A DNA stretch of 64,000 nucleotides from a bacterium 210917-SL.2.15 (GTDB lineage Bacteria; Bacillota; Clostridia; Oscillospirales; Oscillospiraceae): assembly GCA_020555605.1 (NCBI GenBank), contig JAJCJC010000001.1:310001-374000 (forward strand), given 5' to 3'. The stretch's first letter is position 1. The number at the start of each line of letters is the position of its first letter. Shown here piece by piece: positions 53,306 to 62,598 of the stretch. The notes under the pieces were generated by a model. It was not told where the DNA came from and did not search any database. It worked only from the letters and a program-made list of their open reading frames with translations. Made by a program: the position numbers and the translations under genes.

Positions 53306-53803
53306 TTACCTCCCGATATGTTTCTGCTCGGCGATCTTCGCCACATCCTCCGCAATCTCCGGCGGAAGATACCGTTTCAGCGGCTGCCGGTAGCGGATCA
53401 TTTCCCGGGCCATGGAAGAACTGAAGTGGATGTACGGCGCGCTGGCCGGCAGGATCAGCGTTTCCAGATCCGGCTTGATGCTGCGGTTGATCAGGGACAT
53501 CTGATATTCATTGTCAAAATCGCACACATTGCGCGCACCCTTGACCAGCACCGTGGCGCCCTTCTGCACGGCATAGTCCGTCAACAGGCCCTGCCAGCTT
53601 TCCGCCTGCACGTTTTCAAACCGGGCCACCGCTTTTTTTACAAATTCCATCCGCTCTTCCGGAGTGAACATGGGATTTTTTTTATCTGCATTCATCATCA
53701 CGCAAACATACAGCCGATCGAAACATCTTGCCGCGCGCTCGATGATATCGATATGCCCCAGGGTGATGGGGTCGAAGCTTCCGGGGTAAATGGCTGTCAT
53801 CAC
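53306..53803 (-). CDS. coaD: Phosphopantetheine adenylyltransferase
   Basis: 165 residues. Fourth step of coenzyme A synthesis, adenylating 4'-phosphopantetheine. The nucleotidyltransferase motif YPGSFDPITLGHIDII is at the N-terminus and ISSS-type loop SSSMAREMIRYRQP near residue 130. Normal length. In operon with rsmD upstream (27-bp gap), as in many Firmicutes. Confidence 0.96.
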   Translation of the reverse strand: MMTAIYPGSFDPITLGHIDIIERAARCFDRLYVCVMMNADKKNPMFTPEERMEFVKKAVARFENVQAESWQGLLTDYAVQKGATVLVKGARNVCDFDNEYQMSLINRSIKPDLETLILPASAPYIHFSSSMAREMIRYRQPLKRYLPPEIAEDVAKIAEQKHIGR

Positions 53804-53830
53804 TGGTGGATCCCTCTCTTGTGCGCAATA

Positions 53831-54373
53831 TCAATCACGGTGGTAAACGGTGACTTTGATCTTTCCGTATCGATATTCGCGGTATTTTCCATACGGTGCG
53901 GAAAGGTCCGGCAAAGACTTCTCCTGCGGACTTTCGCAGATAATTATACCATGTTCGCGCAGAATGTCAAACTGAGAAATCAATTCCAGGGACCTCTCCA
54001 GTAGTTTTGTTTCATAGGGCGGATCCAGAAACACCAGATCATATTTTTCCACAGCACCGGAGAGCACCGTGGCGTAGTCCGCCGTGAGTACCGTGGCCCG
54101 GTTGGCCAGAGCCGTCACCGCCAGATTTTCCCGAATCAGTTTGACCGCATCGGTCCGGGCATCCACAAACGTGGCGTGCGCTGCGCCGCGGCTCAGGCAC
54201 TCGATGCCCAGCTGACCCGTGCCGCCGAACAGATCCAGCACCCGCCGGCCCTCAATGTCAAACTGGATAATATTGAAAATGCCCTCCTTCACCCGATCGG
54301 TAGTGGGGCGAGTCTCTTTGCCCTTGAGTTCGTTAAGCCGCCGGCCGCGGGCGGTGCCTGTGATCACTCGCAT
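53831..54373 (-). CDS. rsmD: 16S rRNA (guanine-N2)-methyltransferase
   Basis: 180 residues. SAM-dependent methylation of G966 of 16S rRNA. Motifs: MRVITGTARGRRL, RPTTDRVKEGIFNI, VLDLFGGTGQLGIECLSRGA and the catalytic LVFLDPPYE. It overlaps the end of uvrC by 10 bp. Confidence 0.95.
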   Translation of the reverse strand: MRVITGTARGRRLNELKGKETRPTTDRVKEGIFNIIQFDIEGRRVLDLFGGTGQLGIECLSRGAAHATFVDARTDAVKLIRENLAVTALANRATVLTADYATVLSGAVEKYDLVFLDPPYETKLLERSLELISQFDILREHGIIICESPQEKSLPDLSAPYGKYREYRYGKIKVTVYHRD

Positions 54374-56220
54374 GTGCTTTCGTCCTCCGTATTTTCCTGT
54401 GTTTGTCCGTGGAAATGCTGCCAGACCGCCCGGGCCGCCGCGGGCGGCACCGCCCGGGCCAGGGCTTCCTCATCCGCTTCCCGGATGGCCCTGAGGGTGC
54501 CAAAAGCCTTGAGCAACTGTTTTTTGCGCGCCGGCCCGATGCCGGGCACATCGTCCAGTGCACTGTGATAGGCGCCTTTCGTGTGCCGCTGGTGGTGGTA
54601 CGTGACAGCAAAACGATGGGTCTCCTCCTGGATCTGACCGATCAGAGCAAACACCGGCTCGCTGGCTTGGATGCCAATCTCATGGCCCCGGGCCGTAATC
54701 AGCGCACGGGTGCGGTGCCGGTCGTCTTTGACCATGCCGAACACCGGAAGGTGCAGATCAAAACGCGCAAGCACCGTTTCGGCTACTGCGGCATGGGTGG
54801 CACCGCCGTCGATAAGGAACACGTCCGGCAGCGGAGCAAATTTTTCGTCCCCATCGGCAAAGCGCTGCAGCCGGCGGGTCAAAACCTCTTCCATGGAACG
54901 GTAATCATCCGGCGCGGAAAGCGACTTGATGTGAAATTTCCGGTAAGCGCTCTTTTTCGGGTGCGCCCCTTCGTAGACCACCATGGAAGCGACAATATCG
55001 CTGTTTCCGGTGTTGGAAATGTCGTAGGATTCCATGCGCCGGGGCGGATAGGGAAGGCCGGTCATCCTGGCCAGCAGCTCCAGCGTTTTGCTGACACGCT
55101 CGGCCTCCGAAGTGACACGTTCCGCCTCCTCCCGCGCATTGCGGTTGGCCAGGCGGATGAGATCTGCCTTTTCCCCCCGTTTTGGGATGCGCACCAGCAC
55201 GCGGCTGTCCGCATGCTGGCTCAGCGCCTGTTCCATGGTATCCGGATCCTCGATGGGCAGCGGCAGCCAGATCTCCCGGGGCAGCGCGCTGCGGCTGAGA
55301 TAGTACTGCGCCAGCAGCAGCGGCAGCATCTCCTCGGCCCTTTCGTCCATGCGGGCGGAAAACACCTCCGTTTCCCGCCCAGTAAGCTGTCCGTCCCGGT
55401 AGTGGAGCACGGCATAACAGGATTTGACGTCGCCCCGGTACAATCCCCAGATATCCGTCTGCGGCATGGCTCCGGCGATTACTTTCTGTTTCTTGCCCAG
55501 CACGTCGATGGCGGCGATCTGATCCCGCAGGGCCGCCGCCCGCTCAAAGTGCAGCGCTTCGGCTTCGGCCGTCATTTCTTCTGTCAACGCCGCCGTCACC
55601 TGCTTCACCTTGCCCGTCAGCAGCAGTACCGCCTGATCGATGCGGCGGCGGTGCTCCTCTTTTCCGGGGGTGCCGCGGCAGAAGCCGTCGCAGCGGCCCA
55701 TGTGAAAATTGAGGCAGGGACGCTCCTTTCCAATGTCCCGCGGGAACTTGCGGCGGCAGGTGGGCAGGCGCAGCGCGCCGCACACCGCATTCAGCGCAGC
55801 GCGAGTCTCGCTGCGCCCGCCGTAGGGGCCGAAATACCTCGCCCCATCCTCGCGCACGGTGTTGGAGAGGGAAAAGGCAGGATATTCCTCCTGCACCGTC
55901 AGCCGGACAAAAGGATAGCCCTTATCATCCTTAAGCAGAATATTATAGCGGGGCATGTACTGCTTAATGAGCGCATTTTCCAGGATCAGAGCCTCAAATT
56001 CGCTGGAGGCGATGATTGTGTCGAAGTGGTCCACCCGGGACACCATACGCCGTGTTTTTTCATTATGGCCCGCATTGTCCTGAAAATACTGGCTCACCCG
56101 GTTTTTCAGCTTTTTTGCCTTGCCCACATAAATCACCGTGCCCTGGGCGTCCATCATAATGTAGACGCCGGGACTCAGCGGCAGGCCGTTGGCCTTTTCC
56201 TTCAATTCCTGCTTTGTCAA
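54364..56220 (-). CDS. uvrC: Excinuclease ABC subunit C
   Basis: 618 residues. Makes both incisions in nucleotide excision repair. GIY-YIG nuclease domain at 1-90 (SPGVYIMMDAQGTVIYVGKAKKLKNRVSQYF), a UVR motif near residue 205-240, the RNase-H-like second nuclease (ESYDISNTGNSDIVASMVVYEG; LIDGGATHAA) and C-terminal helix-hairpin-helix (LDDVPGIGPARKKQLLKAFG). The start is a TTG with GGAGGGAAC upstream. Confidence 0.97.
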   Translation of the reverse strand: MTKQELKEKANGLPLSPGVYIMMDAQGTVIYVGKAKKLKNRVSQYFQDNAGHNEKTRRMVSRVDHFDTIIASSEFEALILENALIKQYMPRYNILLKDDKGYPFVRLTVQEEYPAFSLSNTVREDGARYFGPYGGRSETRAALNAVCGALRLPTCRRKFPRDIGKERPCLNFHMGRCDGFCRGTPGKEEHRRRIDQAVLLLTGKVKQVTAALTEEMTAEAEALHFERAAALRDQIAAIDVLGKKQKVIAGAMPQTDIWGLYRGDVKSCYAVLHYRDGQLTGRETEVFSARMDERAEEMLPLLLAQYYLSRSALPREIWLPLPIEDPDTMEQALSQHADSRVLVRIPKRGEKADLIRLANRNAREEAERVTSEAERVSKTLELLARMTGLPYPPRRMESYDISNTGNSDIVASMVVYEGAHPKKSAYRKFHIKSLSAPDDYRSMEEVLTRRLQRFADGDEKFAPLPDVFLIDGGATHAAVAETVLARFDLHLPVFGMVKDDRHRTRALITARGHEIGIQASEPVFALIGQIQEETHRFAVTYHHQRHTKGAYHSALDDVPGIGPARKKQLLKAFGTLRAIREADEEALARAVPPAAARAVWQHFHGQTQENTEDESTCE

Positions 56221-56263
56221 GCTCTGTTCCCTCCGCGCACAAAAGCGTTTTATTCAGTGTAGC

Positions 56264-56303
56264 AAAAAAGGGCCGCCGCGTCCATAGACGCGGCGGCTTT
56301 TTT
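56264..56303 (-). terminator. Terminator after the HPr gene
   Basis: GC-rich 12-bp stem GCCGCCGCGTC region with a CATA loop and A/T runs on both sides. Confidence 0.85.
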
Positions 56304-56317
56304 GTTTCTCTCCCGAA

Positions 56318-56581
56318 TCACTCGGCAAAATTGGTGGAAACCAACTCCGACAAAGCCGCGACGGCTTCCTTCTCGTCGCTGCCGTCTGCAATCAGGTTGA
56401 TCGCAGTGCCCTGAACAATGCCCAGAGACAAAACGCCCAACAGGCTCTTTGCGTTGACACGGCGCTCATCCTTTTCAACCCAGATACCGCTCTTGAATTC
56501 ATTGGCCTTCTGGATGAAAAAGGTGGCAGGTCTGGCGTGCAGGCCAACCTCGTTATTCACCGTGACCTCCTGCATGTACAT
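56318..56581 (-). CDS. ptsH: Phosphocarrier protein HPr
   Basis: 87 residues. Carries phosphate from enzyme I to PTS sugar permeases and, when phosphorylated on serine, acts with CcpA in carbon catabolite control. Both key residues are present: H15 in GLHARPAT and S46 in NAKSLLGVLSLG. H15 separates it from Crh. It is a single gene without ptsI nearby. AAGGGG lies 9 bp before the ATG. Confidence 0.95.
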   Translation of the reverse strand: MYMQEVTVNNEVGLHARPATFFIQKANEFKSGIWVEKDERRVNAKSLLGVLSLGIVQGTAINLIADGSDEKEAVAALSELVSTNFAE

Positions 56582-56817
56582 GTATCAGCACCCCTTCAAA
56601 TGTTATCTTTCCAGATAGCTATACTTTAGCAAATTTCCCTGTCCCGCGTCAATGACGATTTGCACAAACTTCGCCAATCAAAAAAAGTTTACCAGTCATT
56701 TTATCCAAAATTTATCTTTTTTACACAAAAAGCATACCGTTCTTTTCCGGAACAGACACCGCATCGCGTTTCTGTCTATCATACGCTTTCCCCTGAAAAA
56801 GGTGCCTGCAACGGCAG

Positions 56818-59214
56818 TCATTTCAATTCCGCCACCGTCACGCCGTCCTCGCCCTCGCCGAATACACCCAGGCGGAACGACTTGATATAAGGGTGGCGCT
56901 TCAGGAGCTGGTGCACCGCTTTGCGCAGCGCTCCGGTGCCCTTCCCGTGAATGATCGTCACCTGGGTCAGACGCCCCATCACAGCCTCATCCAAAAAGCG
57001 GTCCACCACGATTTCCGCCTCGTCGGTCATCATGCCGCGGATATCCAGCTCCATACTGGCCGCAGCACGGACCGGCACGGACACGCCCCCTTTTCCTTTG
57101 TGCGGCGCGGCCGCCTTTTTGGCCCTGCCGCTCTCGCCCTCCACCAGGAACACCTCACCGGGCTTGGCATTGATTTTCAGCGCCCCGGCCTGCAGCTGCA
57201 GCGAACCGTCCTTATTGATGGAAAGCACAGTGGCATGGGTCTTGACGCCGGGCAGCTCCACACGGTCCCCCACAGCGATAGGGCGGGCGTTTTTGCGCCG
57301 TGGCGCGTCCGGCGCCGCGGCGTCACCTTGCAGCTTGTCCGCAGCGGCGTTCAGATCCCGCAGCAGTGCGGCGCGCGCTTCATTCTCCTGCTGCGCCGAA
57401 CGCGCCTGCTCCGCCGCGGCGCGCATGCGGTCCAGCTCAGCAAACACACGCCCCGCCTCAGCGCGGGCATCCTCCAGAATGCGGTGCGCTTCCTTTTCCG
57501 CTTTCCCCCGGACATTCTGCCTGGCCCGTTCCATCTGATCGCGGAACTCCCGCGCCTTTTTCGCATCAGTCTGTGCGCTCAGGCGCAGCCGCGCCGCCTC
57601 GTCCCGATCCCGCTCCATACGCTGGCGCTGCTGCTCCAACTGGGTCAGCACATCCTCGAAGCGGACGCTCCCGCTGTCCATCTGGGCCTTGGCCCGCTCG
57701 ATGACTGAGCGGCTCAGCCCCAGGCGCTGCGAGATGGCAAAGGCGTTGGACTTACCCGGAATGCCGATCAAAAGGCGATAGGTGGGCCGCAGCGTTTCCA
57801 CATCGAATTCACAGGAGGCATTCTGCACCCCCGGCGTGGTCATGGCAAAGGTTTTCAGCTCGGCATAGTGGGTGGTGGCGGCGATCTTGGCGCCCAGGTC
57901 CCGTGCCTCGCCGATGATGGCGATGGCTAGGGCCGCCCCCTCCACCGGGTCGGTACCGGCGCCCAGCTCATCAAACAGGATCAGCGTCCCCTCCCCCGCC
58001 TGCTCGAGAATCTTCACAATCGTGACCATGTGGGAAGAAAAGGTGGAGAGGCTCTGCTCAATGCTTTGCTCGTCACCAATATCCGCCATCACATGCTCAA
58101 AGACGGACACGCAGCTGCCGCTGTCGGCAGGAATGTGCAGCCCGCACTGGGCCATGGCCGTCAGCAGGCCGATGGTTTTCAAGGTGACGGTTTTACCTCC
58201 GGTGTTGGGTCCGGTGATCACCAGCGTATCAAAATCCCCGCCCAGCTCCACGTCAATGGGTACTGCCCTGTCCTTATCCAGCAGCGGGTGCCGGGCACGG
58301 CGCAACAAGATATGCCCGTCGGTGCCGATGTCCGGGCAGACCCCTCCCATCTGATAGGAGAGCTGGCCCTGGGCAAAAATCAGATCCAGCTGCACCAGCA
58401 GGTCATAGTCCCACAAAATATCCTCCTGCAGGGCCGCCGCCTCCTGGGAAAGCTGCAGCAAGATCCGCTCGATCTCTTTTTTCTCTTTGGCTTCCAGTTC
58501 CTTGAGTTCATTGTTGGCCTGCACCACGCCCATCGGCTCGACAAACACCGTGGCGCCCGAGGAGGAAACATCGTGCACCAGTCCCGGGATTTCACTGCGG
58601 CACTCAGCTTTCACCGGCACTACAAAGCGGCCGTCCCTCTGAGTGATCAAACTTTCCTGCAGGGCTTTGGAATAGGTGGGTGAGGAGATGATCTTCTGCA
58701 GGATCTGTCGTGAGCGGGCGCCGGCGGCGCGCATGTGGCGGCGGATGTCGGCCAGTTCCGCACTGGCGTTGTCAGCAATTTCGTTCTCCTCCGGAATTGC
58801 CCGGGTGATCCTGTCCTCCAGAAAGCGGCCCCCGTGAAGGGCGCGGAATATGGCGTCGAGCACGGTGTCCCGGTCGCTTTCGTCGCCGCGATAGTCTTTC
58901 ACCCGACGGGCGCACCGCAGAAGCGCCGCAATATCCAGCAGCTCTCGGGTGTTCAGCATTCCGCCCCGCTGTGCCCGGACCAGTGCGGCGGACACATCCT
59001 TCACTCCCGCAAAGGAAGGGCTGCCCTGCAGGCCCAACAGCATACAGGCCGCACTGGTTTCCTGCTGCAGGCGTCTCACGTCCTCCGCATCCGTCTGCGG
59101 CAGCAGCGCCCGGGCTTTGGCTTTGGCCTCCTCAGACGTTGCCTGAGCGGCCAGTTTTTCCAAAACCCGGGGCAGCTCCAACGTGCGGAGCGATTTTTCA
59201 AATAATTTATCCAT
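56818..59214 (-). CDS. mutS2: Endonuclease MutS2
   Basis: 798 residues. Walker A VITGPNTGGKTVTL near residue 335 and Walker B ILFDELGAGTDPVEGAALAIA in the ATPase core. A long coiled coil (510-630) follows, then a KOW-like region and a C-terminal Smr nuclease domain (ELDIRGMMTDEAEIVVDRFLDEA; VTIIHGKGTGALRKAVHQLL). It acts on branched DNA and, in Bacillus, on collided ribosomes. Normal length. Confidence 0.97.
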   Translation of the reverse strand: MDKLFEKSLRTLELPRVLEKLAAQATSEEAKAKARALLPQTDAEDVRRLQQETSAACMLLGLQGSPSFAGVKDVSAALVRAQRGGMLNTRELLDIAALLRCARRVKDYRGDESDRDTVLDAIFRALHGGRFLEDRITRAIPEENEIADNASAELADIRRHMRAAGARSRQILQKIISSPTYSKALQESLITQRDGRFVVPVKAECRSEIPGLVHDVSSSGATVFVEPMGVVQANNELKELEAKEKKEIERILLQLSQEAAALQEDILWDYDLLVQLDLIFAQGQLSYQMGGVCPDIGTDGHILLRRARHPLLDKDRAVPIDVELGGDFDTLVITGPNTGGKTVTLKTIGLLTAMAQCGLHIPADSGSCVSVFEHVMADIGDEQSIEQSLSTFSSHMVTIVKILEQAGEGTLILFDELGAGTDPVEGAALAIAIIGEARDLGAKIAATTHYAELKTFAMTTPGVQNASCEFDVETLRPTYRLLIGIPGKSNAFAISQRLGLSRSVIERAKAQMDSGSVRFEDVLTQLEQQRQRMERDRDEAARLRLSAQTDAKKAREFRDQMERARQNVRGKAEKEAHRILEDARAEAGRVFAELDRMRAAAEQARSAQQENEARAALLRDLNAAADKLQGDAAAPDAPRRKNARPIAVGDRVELPGVKTHATVLSINKDGSLQLQAGALKINAKPGEVFLVEGESGRAKKAAAPHKGKGGVSVPVRAAASMELDIRGMMTDEAEIVVDRFLDEAVMGRLTQVTIIHGKGTGALRKAVHQLLKRHPYIKSFRLGVFGEGEDGVTVAELK

Positions 59215-59274
59215 ACGTTTTGATCCTTCCCAAGGGATTTGAAAAGGGGGACTACCGTCCCCCCTCCCGTATCA

Positions 59275-59694
59275 TCAAGTTATTGCAAAGGCCACGCCTA
59301 AAAGGATCATGCCCGCAATGGCGACCAAGGCGCTGTTGCGGTAGGAGCGGAACTCCCGAGAGCCGCCCTGGCCGGCTTTGTGCAGCACGATCATCTGGCC
59401 GATGGCCGAACCAGCCCACACCAGGCCGAACACCAGCCATGCGCCCAAGGCCGTGAACAGCACCCGCTGCATCATGTTTTCGGCGCCGACCATCATGCTG
59501 TTGCGCACTTCCAGGCCCGCCATCACGGCAGTGCCGGCAATGGTAACAACGCGGAACGACTTGTGCAGCCACACAAGCAGCGGTTCGTTCAGGCGTTCCA
59601 CCCGCTTTTCCTGACGTTCCAGCTTTTTGCGGCGGCGTGCTTCGCGCTCATCCCACTCGTGTTCATACCGTTTCGCTTCTTTCATATTATCCAC
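59275..59694 (-). CDS. Membrane protein of unknown function
   Basis: 139 residues. A highly charged N-terminal helix (YEHEWDEREARRRKKLERQEKRVERL) is followed by three hydrophobic segments (about 45-65, 75-97, 118-138). GTG 59694 has AAAGGAAC upstream and overlaps the recO stop codon, so it is translationally coupled to recO. No family recognised. Confidence 0.75.
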   Translation of the reverse strand: MDNMKEAKRYEHEWDEREARRRKKLERQEKRVERLNEPLLVWLHKSFRVVTIAGTAVMAGLEVRNSMMVGAENMMQRVLFTALGAWLVFGLVWAGSAIGQMIVLHKAGQGGSREFRSYRNSALVAIAGMILLGVAFAIT

Positions 59695-60481
59695 CGTTGT
59701 TCCTTTCTGTATCTGTCATCTGTATCGTTTCCTTTATGCGAATCCTTTTGTAAAAATCCAACGTGCGAAAGCCCCGCTCCAGCTGGGCGGCGGCAAACGC
59801 CTCCGACGCATCTTCCATCCGGCGCAAAGCATCGGGCGGCAGCGAAAAAGCGTACAATCTTTTCGGCGCGCAGCGCAGCACATGGCGCATGGCCGCCAAG
59901 GACGAAAAACACAGCGGCATAGACAGGCCCCTGCGCCCCTCCAGAGCGCAGCGGCGGCAGTGCAGCACACCCTGCACCACATCCAGCATTGGCTCCTCCG
60001 GCATACCCGTGCCGCACACCGCGCAGCTTTCCAGCATCGGCTCAAAGCCGCTCAGCGCCAACAGGCGCAGTTCAAAAGCCGCCTTGACCTGCTCCGGTTC
60101 CCGATGAAGCGTTCCCAGTGCATAAAGCGCATTGAGCAACAACGAAAGGATCTCGGGTGAGGGTACATCCTCCGCAGTCAAAAGCTCGGTCAGTTCAGCG
60201 AAATACGATCCCAGAGCCAAGAACTCCACATCCCGCCGCACGCCGTCAAACAGTTCCAGCGTAGACGCTTCGTCCAGTATACTCCAATTTCCCTTCTGAT
60301 ACAAGGTCATTTCCGAATAGACCAGCAGCTGGGCGGCAGCAGCAATACGGCTGCGCCGGCGCCGGGCGCCCCGGGCAATCACAGCAAGCTTGCCCTCAGT
60401 ACGGGTCAGGATTGTCAGAATTTTATCCGCTTCCTTTGTCTCCGTTTCCCGGAGCACAATACCCTCAACGATTCTGTGCAT
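59687..60481 (-). CDS. recO: DNA repair protein RecO
   Basis: 264 residues. Mediator that loads RecA in the RecFOR pathway. N-terminal OB fold (VEGIVLRETETKEADKILTILTRTEGKLAVIARGARR), then a helical domain with a zinc-like cluster (CAVCG...CRRC). The start at ATG 60481 fits the family. Upstream frame extension lacks signals. It overlaps the small upstream gene by 17 bp. Confidence 0.93.
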   Translation of the reverse strand: MHRIVEGIVLRETETKEADKILTILTRTEGKLAVIARGARRRRSRIAAAAQLLVYSEMTLYQKGNWSILDEASTLELFDGVRRDVEFLALGSYFAELTELLTAEDVPSPEILSLLLNALYALGTLHREPEQVKAAFELRLLALSGFEPMLESCAVCGTGMPEEPMLDVVQGVLHCRRCALEGRRGLSMPLCFSSLAAMRHVLRCAPKRLYAFSLPPDALRRMEDASEAFAAAQLERGFRTLDFYKRIRIKETIQMTDTERNNGG

Positions 60482-60686
60482 CCCGCTCGGCAGCGTTCCG
60501 TTTGTCCTTCCGATGGCCCAGCACCATACCGATACCCGCCCCCAACAGTACACCAGCCACCAGGATCAGTTTGAGCTGCGGCTCCGTGGTGGGCAGCGAC
60601 ATGACCGCAAGGCCGCTGATGACAAGACCCGTGATGCAGCCGATATTCCCATACAGCCGCGTGTAGCGATGTGCCTGTTGGTCCAT
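60465..60686 (-). CDS. Small membrane protein between recO and yqzL
   Basis: 73 residues with two hydrophobic segments (about 12-31 and 38-58) and a charged C-terminus (HRKDKRNAAERDAQNR). GGAGTAT upstream of the ATG. Its gene overlaps recO by 17 bp. No family recognised; the compact operon context suggests it is real. Confidence 0.7.
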   Translation of the reverse strand: MDQQAHRYTRLYGNIGCITGLVISGLAVMSLPTTEPQLKLILVAGVLLGAGIGMVLGHRKDKRNAAERDAQNR

Positions 60687-60721
60687 AATATACTCCTTTT
60701 TTCTCTATGTAGGGAGCGTGC

Positions 60722-60820
60722 TCATACAAGCTGCTCCCGTTCCTCTTCCATACGGTAAGTCAAGTAAAACGCCGGCACGCCGGTCTGACAAAACAGCGCC
60801 CAATAGCCCTCGTTTTTCAT
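60722..60820 (-). CDS. yqzL: YqzL-like small protein
   Basis: 32 residues, reading MKNEGYWALFCQTGVPAF then YLTYRMEEEREQLV. The W-x-LF-x-QTG...YL pattern and position between era and recO match the YqzL family of short proteins found at this locus in Bacillus and Clostridia. GAAGGAA lies just before the ATG. Function unknown. Shorter than typical members (about 45 residues). Confidence 0.7.
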   Translation of the reverse strand: MKNEGYWALFCQTGVPAFYLTYRMEEEREQLV

Positions 60821-60910
60821 TTCCTTCACCTCAATGATAGCCTTTGACGCTTCGGAAGAAACTATCCCTGACAAATTCAGGCGAAAGGAGGCAAAAACTG
60901 CCTGCTTTGC

Positions 60911-61810
60911 TCACTGCTCCCCATCGTAGCCGAAAGAGCGGATGGTATTCAGGTTGTCGCGCCAGTTTTCCTTTACCTTGACCCAGGTTTGCAGATAAAC
61001 CTGGGCGCCCATAAATTTTTCAATGTCCGAGCGGGCCATGGTGCTGATTTTTTTGAGCATTTCCCCGCCCTTGCCGATCAGGATGCCTTTATGGCTGGCC
61101 TTCTCGCAGTAAATCGTCACGTCCAGGTCAATGATGTCGCTGCCGTTGCGCTGGCTGAATTTCGTCACCTCGATGGCTACGCCGTGAGGCACTTCCCGTT
61201 GCAGACAATAAAGAATTTTTTCGCGCACAATCTCCGCGCACACCTGGCTGTCCGGCTGATCGGTGGTCATGTCATCAGGATAAAGCTGAGGGCCGGGCTG
61301 GGCATAGCCCTTCAGCGTGTCGAGAAGATCATCCAGCCCTTCACCGGTGCGGGCGGAAACGGGAATGATAGCGTCAAAGTCATAAGCCCCCTGATAGGCG
61401 GCAATCACCGCCAGCAAATCCTCTTTTTTCACCGTATCGATTTTATTGATGACTAGGATAGCTTTCTCGCCGCTTCGTTTCAGCCTCTCGATCAGAATTT
61501 CCTCCGGCTTACCCACGTGGGCGATGGGTTCCACCAGCATCACTACCGCGTCGATATCGCTGAGGCTGTTCTCCACCACCTTGACCATATAGTCGCCCAG
61601 CCGGTTCTGTGCCTTGTGCAGCCCAGGCGTGTCCATCAGCACCAACTGGGTGTCCCCGGTGTTCACCACACCGCGGATGCGGGTGCGGGTAGTCTGAGGT
61701 TTGTTGGACACAATGGCGATCTTTTCGCCCACCAGCGCATTGGTTAGGGAAGACTTGCCCACATTGGGCCGTCCGCACAGAGTAATCATGGCTTCTTTCG
61801 TCATTTGCAT
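60911..61810 (-). CDS. era: GTPase Era
   Basis: 299 residues. Essential GTPase in 30S ribosome maturation. G1 GRPNVGKSSLTNAL, G3 DTPGLH, G4 NKID, and a C-terminal KH domain (GGEMLKKISTMARSDIEKFMGAQVYLQTWVKVKENWRDN). ATG 61810 with TGAGGA upstream is the start; the longer frame upstream is not supported. Confidence 0.97.
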   Translation of the reverse strand: MQMTKEAMITLCGRPNVGKSSLTNALVGEKIAIVSNKPQTTRTRIRGVVNTGDTQLVLMDTPGLHKAQNRLGDYMVKVVENSLSDIDAVVMLVEPIAHVGKPEEILIERLKRSGEKAILVINKIDTVKKEDLLAVIAAYQGAYDFDAIIPVSARTGEGLDDLLDTLKGYAQPGPQLYPDDMTTDQPDSQVCAEIVREKILYCLQREVPHGVAIEVTKFSQRNGSDIIDLDVTIYCEKASHKGILIGKGGEMLKKISTMARSDIEKFMGAQVYLQTWVKVKENWRDNLNTIRSFGYDGEQ

Positions 61811-61857
61811 GCTTTTGTGATCCTCAACTTTCTTGAGCAATTTTAGATTGTTTTCTC

Positions 61858-62028
61858 TTAGGTATCGTTTTCCATTCTCTCGATGAGATCGGTCACAACC
61901 AATGGAAAGGAATGGCCGGTCCACGCCACCATAGTAGCCGCTGCGCCCCAAAAAGGCAATTGAAACAGGATCGCTGCCGCAATACAGGCCGCTATCAAAA
62001 GGTGAAGAATACCCAGCCAGTTTTTCAT
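61858..62028 (-). CDS. Small membrane protein between ybeY and era
   Basis: 56 residues from ATG 62028, with one or two hydrophobic segments (KNWLGILHLLIAACIAAAIL; GAAATMVAWTGHSFPLVV). The position is where dgkA lies in many Firmicutes, but the sequence does not resemble diacylglycerol kinase. No good ribosome binding site; an upstream non-ATG start near AGAGAGGAG (62094) is possible. Uncertain. Confidence 0.45.
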   Translation of the reverse strand: MKNWLGILHLLIAACIAAAILFQLPFWGAAATMVAWTGHSFPLVVTDLIERMENDT

Positions 62029-62096
62029 CTTGCGCAGTTCAAAACGGTCTTGTTTCCACCAGGTCTCTGATCGTTTATTGCAGCACTCCTCTCTGT

Positions 62097-62594
62097 TTAT
62101 TTCAAAATTCCCAGTTCTTCCATAATCGCATCTTCCCGAGCACGCATCTGCCGCTTCTGCTCCCCCTCGTCCAAGTGGTCGTATCCCAGCAGATGAAGCA
62201 CGGAATGGGTAACAAGGTAAGCAAGCTCCCGGCGGTTGGAGTGGCCATATTCTTTGGCCTGGGAGAGCACACGCTCCATGCTCAGCACCATATCGCCCAA
62301 AGGCAGCAGGCCGGTGGCCACGTCGCACAGCGCCGCATCCTCAGGCGGCCGGCCGGGGGTAAATTCAAATTCCGGGAAACTCAAAACGTCCGTAGGCGCA
62401 TCCACACCACGCATGTCCAAATTGATGGCGTGGATGCCCGCGTCGTCCGTGAGCAGCACGTCTACCTCACAGGGGAGCACGACCCCTTCGAGGGCCAGGA
62501 CTGTGCGGATGGTCTTGCGGATCAGGGCGCAGTTGCGCTCGCTGGCTGCGCCGGGCACATCGGCCGTGATAGGGATATAATGCCGCTTTGCCAT
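62097..62594 (-). CDS. ybeY: Endoribonuclease YbeY
   Basis: 165 residues. Single-strand RNase for 16S rRNA 3'-end maturation and ribosome quality control. The zinc motif HSVLHLLGYDH near residue 128 is diagnostic, along with GVDAPTDVLSFPEFEF. ATG 62594 is 4 bp after phoH; a longer upstream frame overlaps phoH and is not supported. Confidence 0.95.
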   Translation of the reverse strand: MAKRHYIPITADVPGAASERNCALIRKTIRTVLALEGVVLPCEVDVLLTDDAGIHAINLDMRGVDAPTDVLSFPEFEFTPGRPPEDAALCDVATGLLPLGDMVLSMERVLSQAKEYGHSNRRELAYLVTHSVLHLLGYDHLDEGEQKRQMRAREDAIMEELGILK

Positions 62595-62598
62595 ACTG

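Noticed and set aside
54403..56262. 619-codon plus-strand frame opposite uvrC
   Set aside because: Almost the same length as uvrC only because stops are rare on its antisense strand; no domain or start signal.
61858..62328. 156-codon minus-strand frame as a dgkA gene
   Set aside because: The first 100 codons are the shadow of ybeY; only the last part could be coding and it does not resemble diacylglycerol kinase.
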